This document shows positions 1-5,705 of a stretch of 9,570 nt of DNA, piece by piece. The stretch is taken from NCBI GenBank assembly GCA_009703165.1, contig WLGP01000024.1, forward strand, positions 1 through 9,570. Direction: 5' to 3'. Every line of letters begins with the position of its first letter. Position 1 is the first letter of the stretch. The stretch is from Actinomycetota bacterium. GTDB taxonomy: Bacteria > Actinomycetota > Actinomycetes > Nanopelagicales > Nanopelagicaceae. A model generated the notes under the pieces. The model had not been told where the DNA came from and made no database searches. It saw only the letters and a program-made list of their open reading frames with translations. The position numbers were made by a program, and so were the translations under genes.

Positions 1-239
1 ACCTGCCCGAAGTTTCATATAACCCTCCACAACACTCATACCTGGCCTGGATTAATTTGGAGGGGCTATCACTCGGTGAGAATCCCTCGGAAAAAATTCT
101 CGAGAAGTCTAAGGTCGCGCTCAACGCTGGACATATTTATGGAGCGCAGTGGGGACACTTTGCACGACTTAACTTTGCGACAAGTCCAGAGATTATTACG
201 CAAGCAGTAACCCAGATGGCGCGGGGGATTCGTGGCTAG
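1..239 (+). CDS. PatB/MalY-family PLP-dependent C-S lyase, C-terminal part (5' end outside window)
   Basis: This is the last 79 residues of a fold-type I PLP enzyme of the PatB/MalY group (cystathionine beta-lyase or related C-S lyase); the reading frame enters at position 3. A proline-rich segment followed by SYLAWINLEGL matches the family's 'P-x-(T/S)YLaWldxr' segment. The later stretch HIYGAQWGHFARLNFAT matches the end-of-domain 'G..FG..G..f.RlNfa' motif, whose Arg binds the substrate carboxylate. The PLP lysine and catalytic core lie upstream of the window, so specificity cannot be checked here. Family members cleave cystathionine to homocysteine, pyruvate and ammonia in the cytoplasm; some act on other cysteine S-conjugates. 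The frame runs on into the next gene with an 8-base overlap (232-239), so the two are probably co-transcribed. A plain class I aminotransferase is the main alternative. Confidence 0.82.
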   Translation, partial: LPEVSYNPPQHSYLAWINLEGLSLGENPSEKILEKSKVALNAGHIYGAQWGHFARLNFATSPEIITQAVTQMARGIRG

Positions 240-1773
240 CCATTACGACGTCATTGTCGTTGGTGGAGGCCATAACGGATTAGTTGCCGCCTCATACTTG
301 GCTAAAGCTGGTAAATCAGTACTACTTCTAGAGGCGGCCAGCGAACTCGGCGGTGCTACATCGAGCGTTCGGGCCTTTCCTGAATTCGATGCACGCCTTT
401 CTCGTTACTCCTATTTAGTCTCACTCTTACCCGATCAAATCGTGAGCGATCTTGGAATCAACTTTAAGACGTTAGGACGTGAGATTTCATCACACACTCC
501 ATACCTTCGCGATGGTGTTCACGACGGACTGACTGTTGCAACCAACTGGGATAGCGAAAGTGAAGATTCATTTTCCCGCCTGACAGGAAGTAACCATGAA
601 GGCAAGGTCTGGCAGGAGTTTTATGGAGAGATCGCAGAATTTGCCGAACGCTTTGCCCCTTCCATGTTGCAGCCGCTTAAGACGCGGAGCCAATTGCGCA
701 CAGAGTTAGCTATGGATGACGTCTGGGATTACATGATCGAAAGACCAATCGGTGAGGTAATTGAATCTCGCTTTAAAGACGATCTTGTACGTGGAGTTGT
801 ACTCACCGATGCTCTCATTGGCACCTTTGTTGATTCGCATACGATGCAAGCAAATATCTGCTTCCTCTATCACTTGATTGGAAATGGCACCGGTCAATGG
901 AGAGTTCCACAAGGTGGAATGGGTGCTCTCGTTCAAGAGTTAGAGCGCATTGCACGTTCCCACAAAGTCGAGATCAGCCTTAACTCTCGCGTCAATTCGA
1001 TAGTCAGTAGCGACTATGAAGTAACTGTTGGCACAGCGCAAGGCACCACCTTTACATGTAGCGACCTTCTCTTTGCGGCCGCTCCACAACATTTATCCAC
1101 AATTCAAGGCAGAGAGCAACCAGTATCGCTCCAGGGTTCCCAGCTCAAGATCAATATGCTCTTAACGCGACTGCCCCGTCTTAAATCTGGCGTTGATCCA
1201 AAGATTGCCTTTGCCGGAACATTCCACATCAACGAGAGTTACTCGCAACTCAATAGCGCATATGAAACTGCTCGAGATGGACAGATGCCAGAGCGACTTC
1301 CACTAGAGATGTACTGCCACACTCTGACTGATCCAAGCATCCTCTCTCAAGAACTTGCAGCTCAGGGATATCACACACTGACTCTCTTTGGCCTACATAC
1401 AGATGCATCTCTATTTGATTCCAATCCTGAAGAAGCGCTCTCGCAGGCAGTTAGTAGCGCACTTGCAAGTCTGAATGAATATCTCGAAGATCCAATTGAG
1501 AGCGTCTTAGCGAAAAATTCTGATGGAACTTTTGCCCTTGAAGCAAAATCTCCACTTGATTTGGAAGCGGCAATTGGATTACCGCGCGGAAACATATTTC
1601 ATCGCGATCTTGATTTTCCATTTATCGAAGATGATGATGCAAGCCACGTACCTCTCTGGGGTGGAGAGACTGATGACCCGCATATCTTTATCGCCGGCGC
1701 TGGTGCACGTCGCGGCGGGGGAGTAAGCGGAATTGCAGGCCATAACGCTGCAATGGCAGTTCTCAAGCGCTAG
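232..1773 (+). CDS. FAD-dependent oxidoreductase, PYROXD2 / phytoene-dehydrogenase-like family
   Basis: A 513-residue flavoprotein of the amine oxidase/phytoene desaturase superfamily. The N-terminus has the Rossmann FAD motif GGGHNG (residues 11-16) after a hydrophobic strand. Glu34 at the end of the second strand would hold the ribose, and ELGGA (38-42) follows. The C-terminus has the second FAD segment, IFIAGAGARRGGGVSG from about residue 485, then AGHNAA. The GHNGL version of the dinucleotide motif is typical of the PYROXD2-like branch rather than carotenoid CrtI, so I do not call it a phytoene desaturase. The natural substrate of bacterial members is largely unknown. The GTG start at 232 lies inside the end of the preceding gene and gives an N-terminus right at the FAD strand; a G-rich stretch just upstream (225-228) could serve as ribosome binding site. 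Length is normal for the family and no key motif is missing. It lies between two sulfur amino acid enzymes, but nothing in the sequence shows a role in that pathway. Confidence 0.87.
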   Translation: MASHYDVIVVGGGHNGLVAASYLAKAGKSVLLLEAASELGGATSSVRAFPEFDARLSRYSYLVSLLPDQIVSDLGINFKTLGREISSHTPYLRDGVHDGLTVATNWDSESEDSFSRLTGSNHEGKVWQEFYGEIAEFAERFAPSMLQPLKTRSQLRTELAMDDVWDYMIERPIGEVIESRFKDDLVRGVVLTDALIGTFVDSHTMQANICFLYHLIGNGTGQWRVPQGGMGALVQELERIARSHKVEISLNSRVNSIVSSDYEVTVGTAQGTTFTCSDLLFAAAPQHLSTIQGREQPVSLQGSQLKINMLLTRLPRLKSGVDPKIAFAGTFHINESYSQLNSAYETARDGQMPERLPLEMYCHTLTDPSILSQELAAQGYHTLTLFGLHTDASLFDSNPEEALSQAVSSALASLNEYLEDPIESVLAKNSDGTFALEAKSPLDLEAAIGLPRGNIFHRDLDFPFIEDDDASHVPLWGGETDDPHIFIAGAGARRGGGVSGIAGHNAAMAVLKR

Positions 1774-1783
1774 AGCGGTGCAT

Positions 1784-1789
1784 TAGGCT
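1784..1789 (+). promoter_or_regulatory. Putative -10 element TAGGCT of a leaderless promoter
   Basis: TAGGCT fits the actinobacterial TANNNT -10 pattern and lies 6 bases before the ATG at 1796, which puts the expected transcription start at or next to the A of that codon. No Shine-Dalgarno sequence precedes the ATG. The identical hexamer with the same 6-base spacing precedes the TerC gene on the other strand. No clear -35 is visible. If real, the PLP enzyme gene has its own promoter apart from the two genes upstream. Confidence 0.5.
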
Positions 1790-1795
1790 TACCTC

Positions 1796-2914
1796 ATGAG
1801 CCACGATCCATCTGCAGAGAAGTTCTCGACGCGTGCAATTACCGCAGGTCGTCCTGCTCGTGCTGCCGATAGCGAACTCAACGCTTCGATCTCGTTAAAT
1901 AGCACCTTCACTGCAGGCGGCCCACTTGGCTATGGCCGATATGGCAATCAGACATGGAGCCAGACCGAATCTGCAATTAGCGCACTTGAAGGTGGCCAGA
2001 CGCTTATCTATTCATCTGGAATGGCTGCAATCAGTGCAGCGTTTTCAATATTTCCACACGGCGCAACAGTCGTTGCATCAAATCAGGGATATAGCGGTGT
2101 GATGACCCTGCTCAATCAAGCAGATGCAAGTGGGCAGTTAAAGGTGCGCTTTGTTGATGTTGCAGATACACAGGCTGTCATCAGCAGCCTTCCTGGCGCG
2201 GACTTACTCTGGTTAGAGTCACCAACAAATCCATGCTTAGATGTTGCCGAACTTCCTGAGCTCATCTCCGCAGCTCGCGCGGCCAAGATTCTTGTCATGG
2301 TTGATAACACCTTTGCAACAGCGCTTACTCAACGTCCTCTTGAAATGGGCGCCGATGTTGTCATGAACTCTGTAACTAAGTTCTTGGCAGGACATAGCGA
2401 TTTACTTATGGGATCACTCTCCACATCCAACACTGAACTTTTCACCAAGTTAGAAAATGCTCGCAAATTCAATGGTTCAATCGCCGGCCCATTTGAAGCG
2501 TGGTTGGCGCTGCGCGGTATCCGCACCTTCCCATTGCGATTTGAGAGATCATGCCAAAGCGCGATGATCCTTGCCGAGCGCTTGAGCACGCACCCGAAAG
2601 TTTCACGAGTGCGCTATCCAGGCCTACCAACCGATTCCCAGCATGCTCGTGCAGTGAAGTTTATGGAGACCTTCGGAGCAGTACTCTCATTTGAAATCGT
2701 TGGTTCAGGCGCAGATGGTGATCGCCTCTGCGATAGCTCATCACTGATCACCCACGCGACAAGTCTTGGCGGAGTTGAATCGCTCTGGGAGCGTCGTCGC
2801 CGTTGGCCGATTGAGAGCCCATCGGTGCCTGAAAATCTCATCCGCCTTTCGGTCGGTTGTGAGGATGTCGAAGATCTCTGGGCAGATATTCAGCGCGCCC
2901 TTGCCTCGATTTAA
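1796..2914 (+). CDS. Cys/Met-metabolism PLP enzyme (cystathionine gamma-lyase or gamma-synthase type)
   Basis: A 372-residue member of the cystathionine gamma-synthase/gamma-lyase family, homotetrameric PLP enzymes of transsulfuration. Visible motifs: GYGRYGN (45-51), with the Tyr-x-Arg that reaches the phosphate of PLP in the neighbouring subunit; SSGMAAI (73-79), the phosphate cup; Tyr99, the probable ring-stacking residue; Asp170 in VDNTF, pairing with the pyridine nitrogen; NSVTKFLAGHSD with Schiff-base Lys195; and SLGGVESL followed by LIRLSVGCED near the end, where Arg350 should bind the substrate carboxylate. The GYGRYGN and VGCEDVEDL forms recall the actinobacterial proteins usually annotated as cystathionine gamma-lyase. 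Family members differ in gamma-synthase, gamma-lyase or methionine gamma-lyase activity, and sequence alone does not settle this. With a PatB-type beta-lyase encoded just upstream, a gamma-synthase feeding a beta-lyase (methionine synthesis) is as reasonable as a gamma-lyase making cysteine. The gap to the preceding gene is 22 bases, with a probable promoter of its own. Confidence 0.88.
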   Translation: MSHDPSAEKFSTRAITAGRPARAADSELNASISLNSTFTAGGPLGYGRYGNQTWSQTESAISALEGGQTLIYSSGMAAISAAFSIFPHGATVVASNQGYSGVMTLLNQADASGQLKVRFVDVADTQAVISSLPGADLLWLESPTNPCLDVAELPELISAARAAKILVMVDNTFATALTQRPLEMGADVVMNSVTKFLAGHSDLLMGSLSTSNTELFTKLENARKFNGSIAGPFEAWLALRGIRTFPLRFERSCQSAMILAERLSTHPKVSRVRYPGLPTDSQHARAVKFMETFGAVLSFEIVGSGADGDRLCDSSSLITHATSLGGVESLWERRRRWPIESPSVPENLIRLSVGCEDVEDLWADIQRALASI

Positions 2915-2927
2915 CCTTCTCTTGAAG

Positions 2928-2954
2928 AAATTTTTACCAAACAGGGGTAAATTT
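2928..2954 (+). repeat. Inverted repeat TTTACC-N7-GGTAAA in the intergenic gap
   Basis: The arms are 2933-2938 (TTTACC) and 2946-2951 (GGTAAA) around a 7-base loop. With a two-T bulge the stem can extend by AAA (2928-2930) pairing with TTT (2952-2954). No T-run follows directly, so it is a poor intrinsic terminator for the upstream gene. The right arm overlaps the putative -10 of the next gene and covers part of an AGGGG that could act as ribosome binding site, so an operator or RNA hairpin is possible. A 6-bp palindrome can also arise by chance. Confidence 0.3.
2948..2953 (+). promoter_or_regulatory. Putative -10 element TAAATT of a leaderless promoter
   Basis: TAAATT fits TANNNT and lies 6 bases before the ATG at 2960, the same spacing seen at other genes in this window. 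An AGGGG at 2943-2947 is the only ribosome-binding-like sequence and sits about 12 bases from the start, further than usual, so a leaderless start is at least as likely. The element overlaps the right arm of an inverted repeat. Confidence 0.42.
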
Positions 2955-2959
2955 AAGCC

Positions 2960-3121
2960 ATGAAATTCTTTCGACGAATCCTTGCAGGGCTAGCAGTTAT
3001 CGCCCTTGCATTTAAAGGCGTCGCATCATTTCTTTCATGGGTAGAACGTCAGGATGATCAACCTGCAGAGGCATGGTTAGATGAAGAAGAACTTGACGAT
3101 GCCAGTACCAAAGAAGCGTAA
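2960..3121 (+). CDS. Small membrane protein with acidic C-terminal tail, unknown function (53 aa)
   Basis: A short frame of 53 residues with ATG start and TAA stop. The N-terminus is basic (MKFFRRIL) and leads into one hydrophobic segment (about residues 7-27). The rest is strongly acidic, including DEEELDD (41-47). This suggests a single-pass inner-membrane protein; the basic N-terminus predicts it stays on the cytoplasmic side by the positive-inside rule, with the acidic tail outside, although an uncleaved signal anchor in the other direction cannot be excluded. There is no AxA cleavage site or lipobox cysteine. The stop codon is followed without gap by the GTG of the next membrane protein gene, so the pair is probably translated together. 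I do not recognise a family. Support for it being real: it fills an otherwise empty 207-base gap, its organisation is clearly membrane-like, it abuts the next gene exactly, and it has a plausible promoter. Confidence 0.62.
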   Translation: MKFFRRILAGLAVIALAFKGVASFLSWVERQDDQPAEAWLDEEELDDASTKEA

Positions 3122-3508
3122 GTGACCACCGAATACGTTCCCGGAACGTGCAATATTGGCGCCGGTGAAATTCGCCAGCGCAGAGCAGTTGCTCTCATCG
3201 GATTCATCCTCTTCATCTCATCGACTATCGCGCTCTTTGCTATCGATGCACCACGGACATCTCGCTTAGGACTCTTCTTTCCCCTTGTAGTGACAAGTAT
3301 CGGCTGGGTCCAATCACGGAAGAAGTTCTGTCTTGCCTATGGCTTTATGGGCACCTTTAATTTTGGAAAGATTGGCCAGCTCTCACGAGTTCAGGATAAA
3401 GATGCCAAGCGCGCCGACCGCATCACTGCGCTCTCAATTTTATTTCAAGCAGTTCTCTATGCAACGCTAGCAACTGTTGCGATCTATCTACTTCCTACTT
3501 CGCTCTAG
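3122..3508 (+). CDS. Conserved-looking small integral membrane protein of unknown function (128 aa)
   Basis: A 128-residue protein with a short N-terminal stretch containing Cys10 in a TCNIG motif, then GEIRQRR, a hydrophobic segment (about 22-41), a second (about 49-63), a middle region RKKFCLAYGFMGTFNFG (67-82) with Cys70, and a C-terminal hydrophobic segment (about 103-124). Three membrane spans are likely. The pattern of Cys near the N-terminus, a charged RxRR, paired helices and 'C..xGxxGxxNFG' resembles small uncharacterised membrane proteins I associate with actinobacteria, but I cannot name a family. The GTG start follows the stop of the 53-residue gene directly, arguing for translational coupling and perhaps a shared complex. 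The 3' end overlaps the convergent alpha-glucosidase gene by 14 bases. The two cysteines could matter for metal or redox chemistry, which is only a guess. Confidence 0.72.
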   Translation: MTTEYVPGTCNIGAGEIRQRRAVALIGFILFISSTIALFAIDAPRTSRLGLFFPLVVTSIGWVQSRKKFCLAYGFMGTFNFGKIGQLSRVQDKDAKRADRITALSILFQAVLYATLATVAIYLLPTSL

Positions 3509-5096
3509 TAACCCAGCACGAAGATAGCGGCGGAAGATAGATCGTTGATCCATCTGCTGAAGTCATTTCATTGCTGGCCATATAGATCGATCCATCAGAA
3601 GCAAAATCTTGATCTTCTCTTGATGTATTAAGCAGCACCAGGAAGTCACCTCTAGTAAAGGCGAGAATTTCAGCGCTCTGACTTTCAATCCACGCAATAT
3701 TTGAGCCAGAGTCAACGAGGGCTTGGCGAATAGAAAGTGCGCGGCGGAAGAGATGAAGCGAGCTTGCAGAATCTTTCTCTTGCGCCTCAACACTCAACTC
3801 TCGCCAACTCTCTGCGATTGGAAGCCACGGTCTTGCGGTCGAGAATCCACAGTTAACTTCATCAGCACTCCACGGAAGAGGAACTCGCGCCCCATCTCTT
3901 CCTTTCTGAAGTCCTTGCGTACGGAAGTAGACAGGATCTTGTCTATCGCTATCTAGTACATCGCCATCAGGAAGTGAGAGCTCCTGTCCGTTATAGAGAT
4001 AGAACGAACCAGGTAGTGCGAGCAGAAAGATTGCTAACGCCTGTGATTGCGATACTCCAAGACGTGAAGCAACTCGAGGTGAGTCATGATTGCTCAGCGC
4101 CCACGTTGGCAGTGCACCAACAGGTTCAAGAATAGAGAAGGCCCCAGAGATACTCTCAAAGAGCGCATCTGCCTCAAAAGGTGTAGTCAGTAGATCAAAG
4201 TTAAAGACTTGATTGAGTTCATCTGGTCGAACATAGAGCGCTGCTTCTTCAGGTGGGTGAACCCAAATTTCGGCAACAGAGACAACGTCGCGGTCATAGG
4301 AATCAAAGATGCGGCGCCACGTGCGATAAATCTCGTGAACTCCAGGGCGGTTAAAGAATGGAACTGTGGCAAGGATCTCCGAGCGGCGAGCGGGCTCCAT
4401 CTCAATATCAAGACGGAGCGCATCACTCAGTAACTCTGGCGCGTAGTGATCTTTTTCGATCTCTTCCTTTACCAATCCGTGGGCGACATCGATGCGGAAA
4501 CCATCAACGCCCCGATCGAGCCAGAATCGTAAGGTCTCTTCGAAATCCGCAGCCACCTCAGGGTTCTCCCAATTTAAATCAGGTTGGGATTGATCAAAGA
4601 GGTGGAGATAGAACTGGCCATCAGGTGCCTTGCTCCACGTTGAACCTCCAAAGAGTGAGATCCAGTTATTTGGAGGAGATCCATCGCTATTGGGGTCACG
4701 GAAGTGGAAACGTTGACGTGCAGGTGATCCCGCCTCTGCTGCAATCGCTTCTTGAAACCAGCGATGTTCACTTGAGAAGTGATTGGGTACTAGATCGACA
4801 ATCACCCGCAATGAATTCTCATGACAGAGATCAACGAGCCTTCCAAAGTCTGCAAGTGATCCAAAGCGTGGATCAACCATACGAGGATCGCTGACATCGT
4901 ATCCACCATCTTTATTTGGACTCTTATAGAACGGACTGAGCCAGATCGCATCAATTCCTAAAGATTTTAAATATTCAATCTTGAGGGCGATACCGGCGAG
5001 ATCACCTTCACCGTCGCCATTGCTATCAAAGAATGAGCGAGGATAGATCTGATAGATAACTGCTTGGCTCCACCAGGGATCTTGGCTACTCATCAC
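3495..5096 (-). CDS. GH13 alpha-glucosidase (oligo-1,6-glucosidase/maltase type)
   Basis: A 533-residue cytoplasmic glycoside hydrolase of family 13, a usual length for alpha-glucosidases. Motifs in order: AVIYQIYPRSF (12-22); region I DLVPNH (101-106); QPDLNW (171-176), the oligo-1,6-glucosidase-type region V; region II GFRIDVAH (199-206) with nucleophile Asp203; region III VAEIW with acid/base Glu276; region IV SNHD with Asp338; then a short C-terminal beta domain. There is no signal peptide, so it would act on imported maltose, isomaltose or short oligosaccharides, releasing glucose from the non-reducing end. Val204 just after the nucleophile is the residue type linked with alpha-1,6 specificity in this group. 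Trehalose synthase and sucrose-acting relatives share the fold; length and region V favour an alpha-glucosidase. GTG at 5096 or ATG at 5093 can start it; a TAGTTT six bases before the GTG favours the GTG as a leaderless start. The 3' end overlaps the convergent membrane protein gene by 14 bases. Confidence 0.93.
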   Translation of the reverse strand: MMSSQDPWWSQAVIYQIYPRSFFDSNGDGEGDLAGIALKIEYLKSLGIDAIWLSPFYKSPNKDGGYDVSDPRMVDPRFGSLADFGRLVDLCHENSLRVIVDLVPNHFSSEHRWFQEAIAAEAGSPARQRFHFRDPNSDGSPPNNWISLFGGSTWSKAPDGQFYLHLFDQSQPDLNWENPEVAADFEETLRFWLDRGVDGFRIDVAHGLVKEEIEKDHYAPELLSDALRLDIEMEPARRSEILATVPFFNRPGVHEIYRTWRRIFDSYDRDVVSVAEIWVHPPEEAALYVRPDELNQVFNFDLLTTPFEADALFESISGAFSILEPVGALPTWALSNHDSPRVASRLGVSQSQALAIFLLALPGSFYLYNGQELSLPDGDVLDSDRQDPVYFRTQGLQKGRDGARVPLPWSADEVNCGFSTARPWLPIAESWRELSVEAQEKDSASSLHLFRRALSIRQALVDSGSNIAWIESQSAEILAFTRGDFLVLLNTSREDQDFASDGSIYMASNEMTSADGSTIYLPPLSSCWVTRAK

Positions 5097-5102
5097 AGTT
5101 GA

Positions 5103-5108
5103 AAACTA
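5103..5108 (-). promoter_or_regulatory. Putative -10 element TAGTTT of a leaderless promoter for the alpha-glucosidase
   Basis: Read on the minus strand, TAGTTT fits TANNNT and ends 6 bases before the GTG at 5096, the same spacing found at other genes here. There is no Shine-Dalgarno sequence in front of the GTG or of the ATG at 5093. It suggests that the glucosidase can be transcribed alone, although the gene upstream on the same strand ends only 39 bases away. Confidence 0.42.
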
Positions 5109-5135
5109 TCAGGAAGGCGCGAAAATAAGTTGAGA

Positions 5136-5582
5136 TTAATTCTTCTTCTCAGGTCGAGGTGTTGGACTCTTAAATTTACCCATCTTCATCGGTTTCTGAG
5201 GAGCCATTGGTGGAACCGGCGGCAGGCCTAGCGCTGCAACTGCGGCATCTCGGGTTAAGGCAGCTTGTGCTCGAGCTGCTGCCAAGTTCGCCTTAGTTGT
5301 TGCGCCTTTGCCAGCAGCTTTTGCATCCCGCGCTGCGCGCTCAAGGGCTCTTGTAAATTCCACGGCGATAGCAATTAATTGACGATCATATGCAGCGCGG
5401 GCAATTTTGAACTCTTTCAGATCTTCGCGATATTGCTCAAGTTCTAATTCGTATTGAGCCTGTGGTGAGAGAGTAGAGGTCGGAGCTGGCGAAGGAGTTA
5501 CATCTGCCGAAGCAGGTAATGCCATGATCGATAGGCCCATCGCTGCAGCAAGAATTGATGCGTGAAGAAGACGCGTGCGCAT
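5136..5582 (-). CDS. Small exported coiled-coil protein, unknown function (148 aa)
   Basis: A 148-residue protein with a classical Sec signal peptide: MRTRLLH, a hydrophobic core to about residue 22, and an ASA motif (24-26) for signal peptidase I cleavage before Asp27. The mature part starts with a Pro/Ser/Thr-rich linker (about 27-40). A highly helical, charged and Ala-rich region (about 41-117, YELELEQYREDLKEF onward) looks like coiled coil, and a Pro/Lys-rich basic tail (about 120-148) follows. There are no cysteines and no lipobox, so it is secreted or wall-associated rather than a lipoprotein. The start at 5582 was chosen because GGAGGT at 5586-5591 is an excellent ribosome binding site and the signal peptide begins there; the frame stays open to 5693 but that extension has no signal-like start. 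It is divergent from a PhoP-type regulator gene, with a candidate PhoP box between them, so regulation by that system is plausible. I do not recognise the family. Confidence 0.78.
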   Translation of the reverse strand: MRTRLLHASILAAAMGLSIMALPASADVTPSPAPTSTLSPQAQYELELEQYREDLKEFKIARAAYDRQLIAIAVEFTRALERAARDAKAAGKGATTKANLAAARAQAALTRDAAVAALGLPPVPPMAPQKPMKMGKFKSPTPRPEKKN

Positions 5583-5585
5583 GGG

Positions 5586-5591
5586 ACCTCC
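5586..5591 (-). promoter_or_regulatory. Strong ribosome binding site GGAGGT deciding the start at 5582
   Basis: On the minus strand GGAGGT lies three bases before the ATG at 5582. It is the clearest Shine-Dalgarno sequence in the window and contrasts with the apparently leaderless neighbours. It fixes the signal-peptide ATG as the start in preference to the open frame reaching 5693. Confidence 0.75.
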
Positions 5592-5621
5592 AATCTGAAT
5601 AGCCAAAGAATGCCATTGATC

Positions 5622-5639
5622 TTTGTGAACTCTCTGTGA
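5622..5639. promoter_or_regulatory. Candidate PhoP-type operator: direct repeat with 11-bp period
   Basis: The plus strand carries TTTGTGA (5622-5628), four bases, then TCTGTGA (5633-5639). On the minus strand this reads TCACAGA-N4-TCACAAA. Two heptamers repeated at 11 bp, one helical turn, is the binding geometry of OmpR/PhoB-family regulators. The half-sites are close to the TCACAGC-N4-TCACAGC box described for Mycobacterium tuberculosis PhoP, and similar to the GTTCACC repeats of the Streptomyces PHO box. The site lies 66 bases before the regulator's ATG at 5706 and 39 bases before the exported protein's ATG at 5582. On the exported-gene side a weak CATTCT (-10-like, 5607-5612) begins 9 bases beyond the box, a workable position for activation. 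I found no other copy of this spacing by eye in the window. Confidence 0.55.
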
Positions 5640-5705
5640 ATACTCGATCGACGCGCAGGCCAGTCCACGACGGAGGTGGAAATGTAACGCCATACCTGTA
5701 AGGCT

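Noticed and set aside
232..1773. Carotenoid phytoene desaturase (CrtI)
   Set aside because: The GHNGL form of the FAD motif fits the PYROXD2-like branch, and no carotenoid genes lie nearby in the window.
2928..2954. Intrinsic terminator after the PLP enzyme gene
   Set aside because: The hairpin is short and AT-rich and lacks a downstream T-run; it overlaps the promoter of the next gene.
4358..4894. 178-residue open frame on the plus strand inside the alpha-glucosidase gene
   Set aside because: It is antisense to a region carrying GH13 motifs I, V and II, its composition (many Arg, Gln, Ser) is atypical, and it has no domain or promoter signs.
5583..5693. N-terminal extension of the exported protein to 5693 (185 aa)
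   Set aside because: The extension would bury the signal peptide 37 residues inside, crosses the candidate operator, and has no ribosome binding site as good as GGAGGT before the ATG at 5582.
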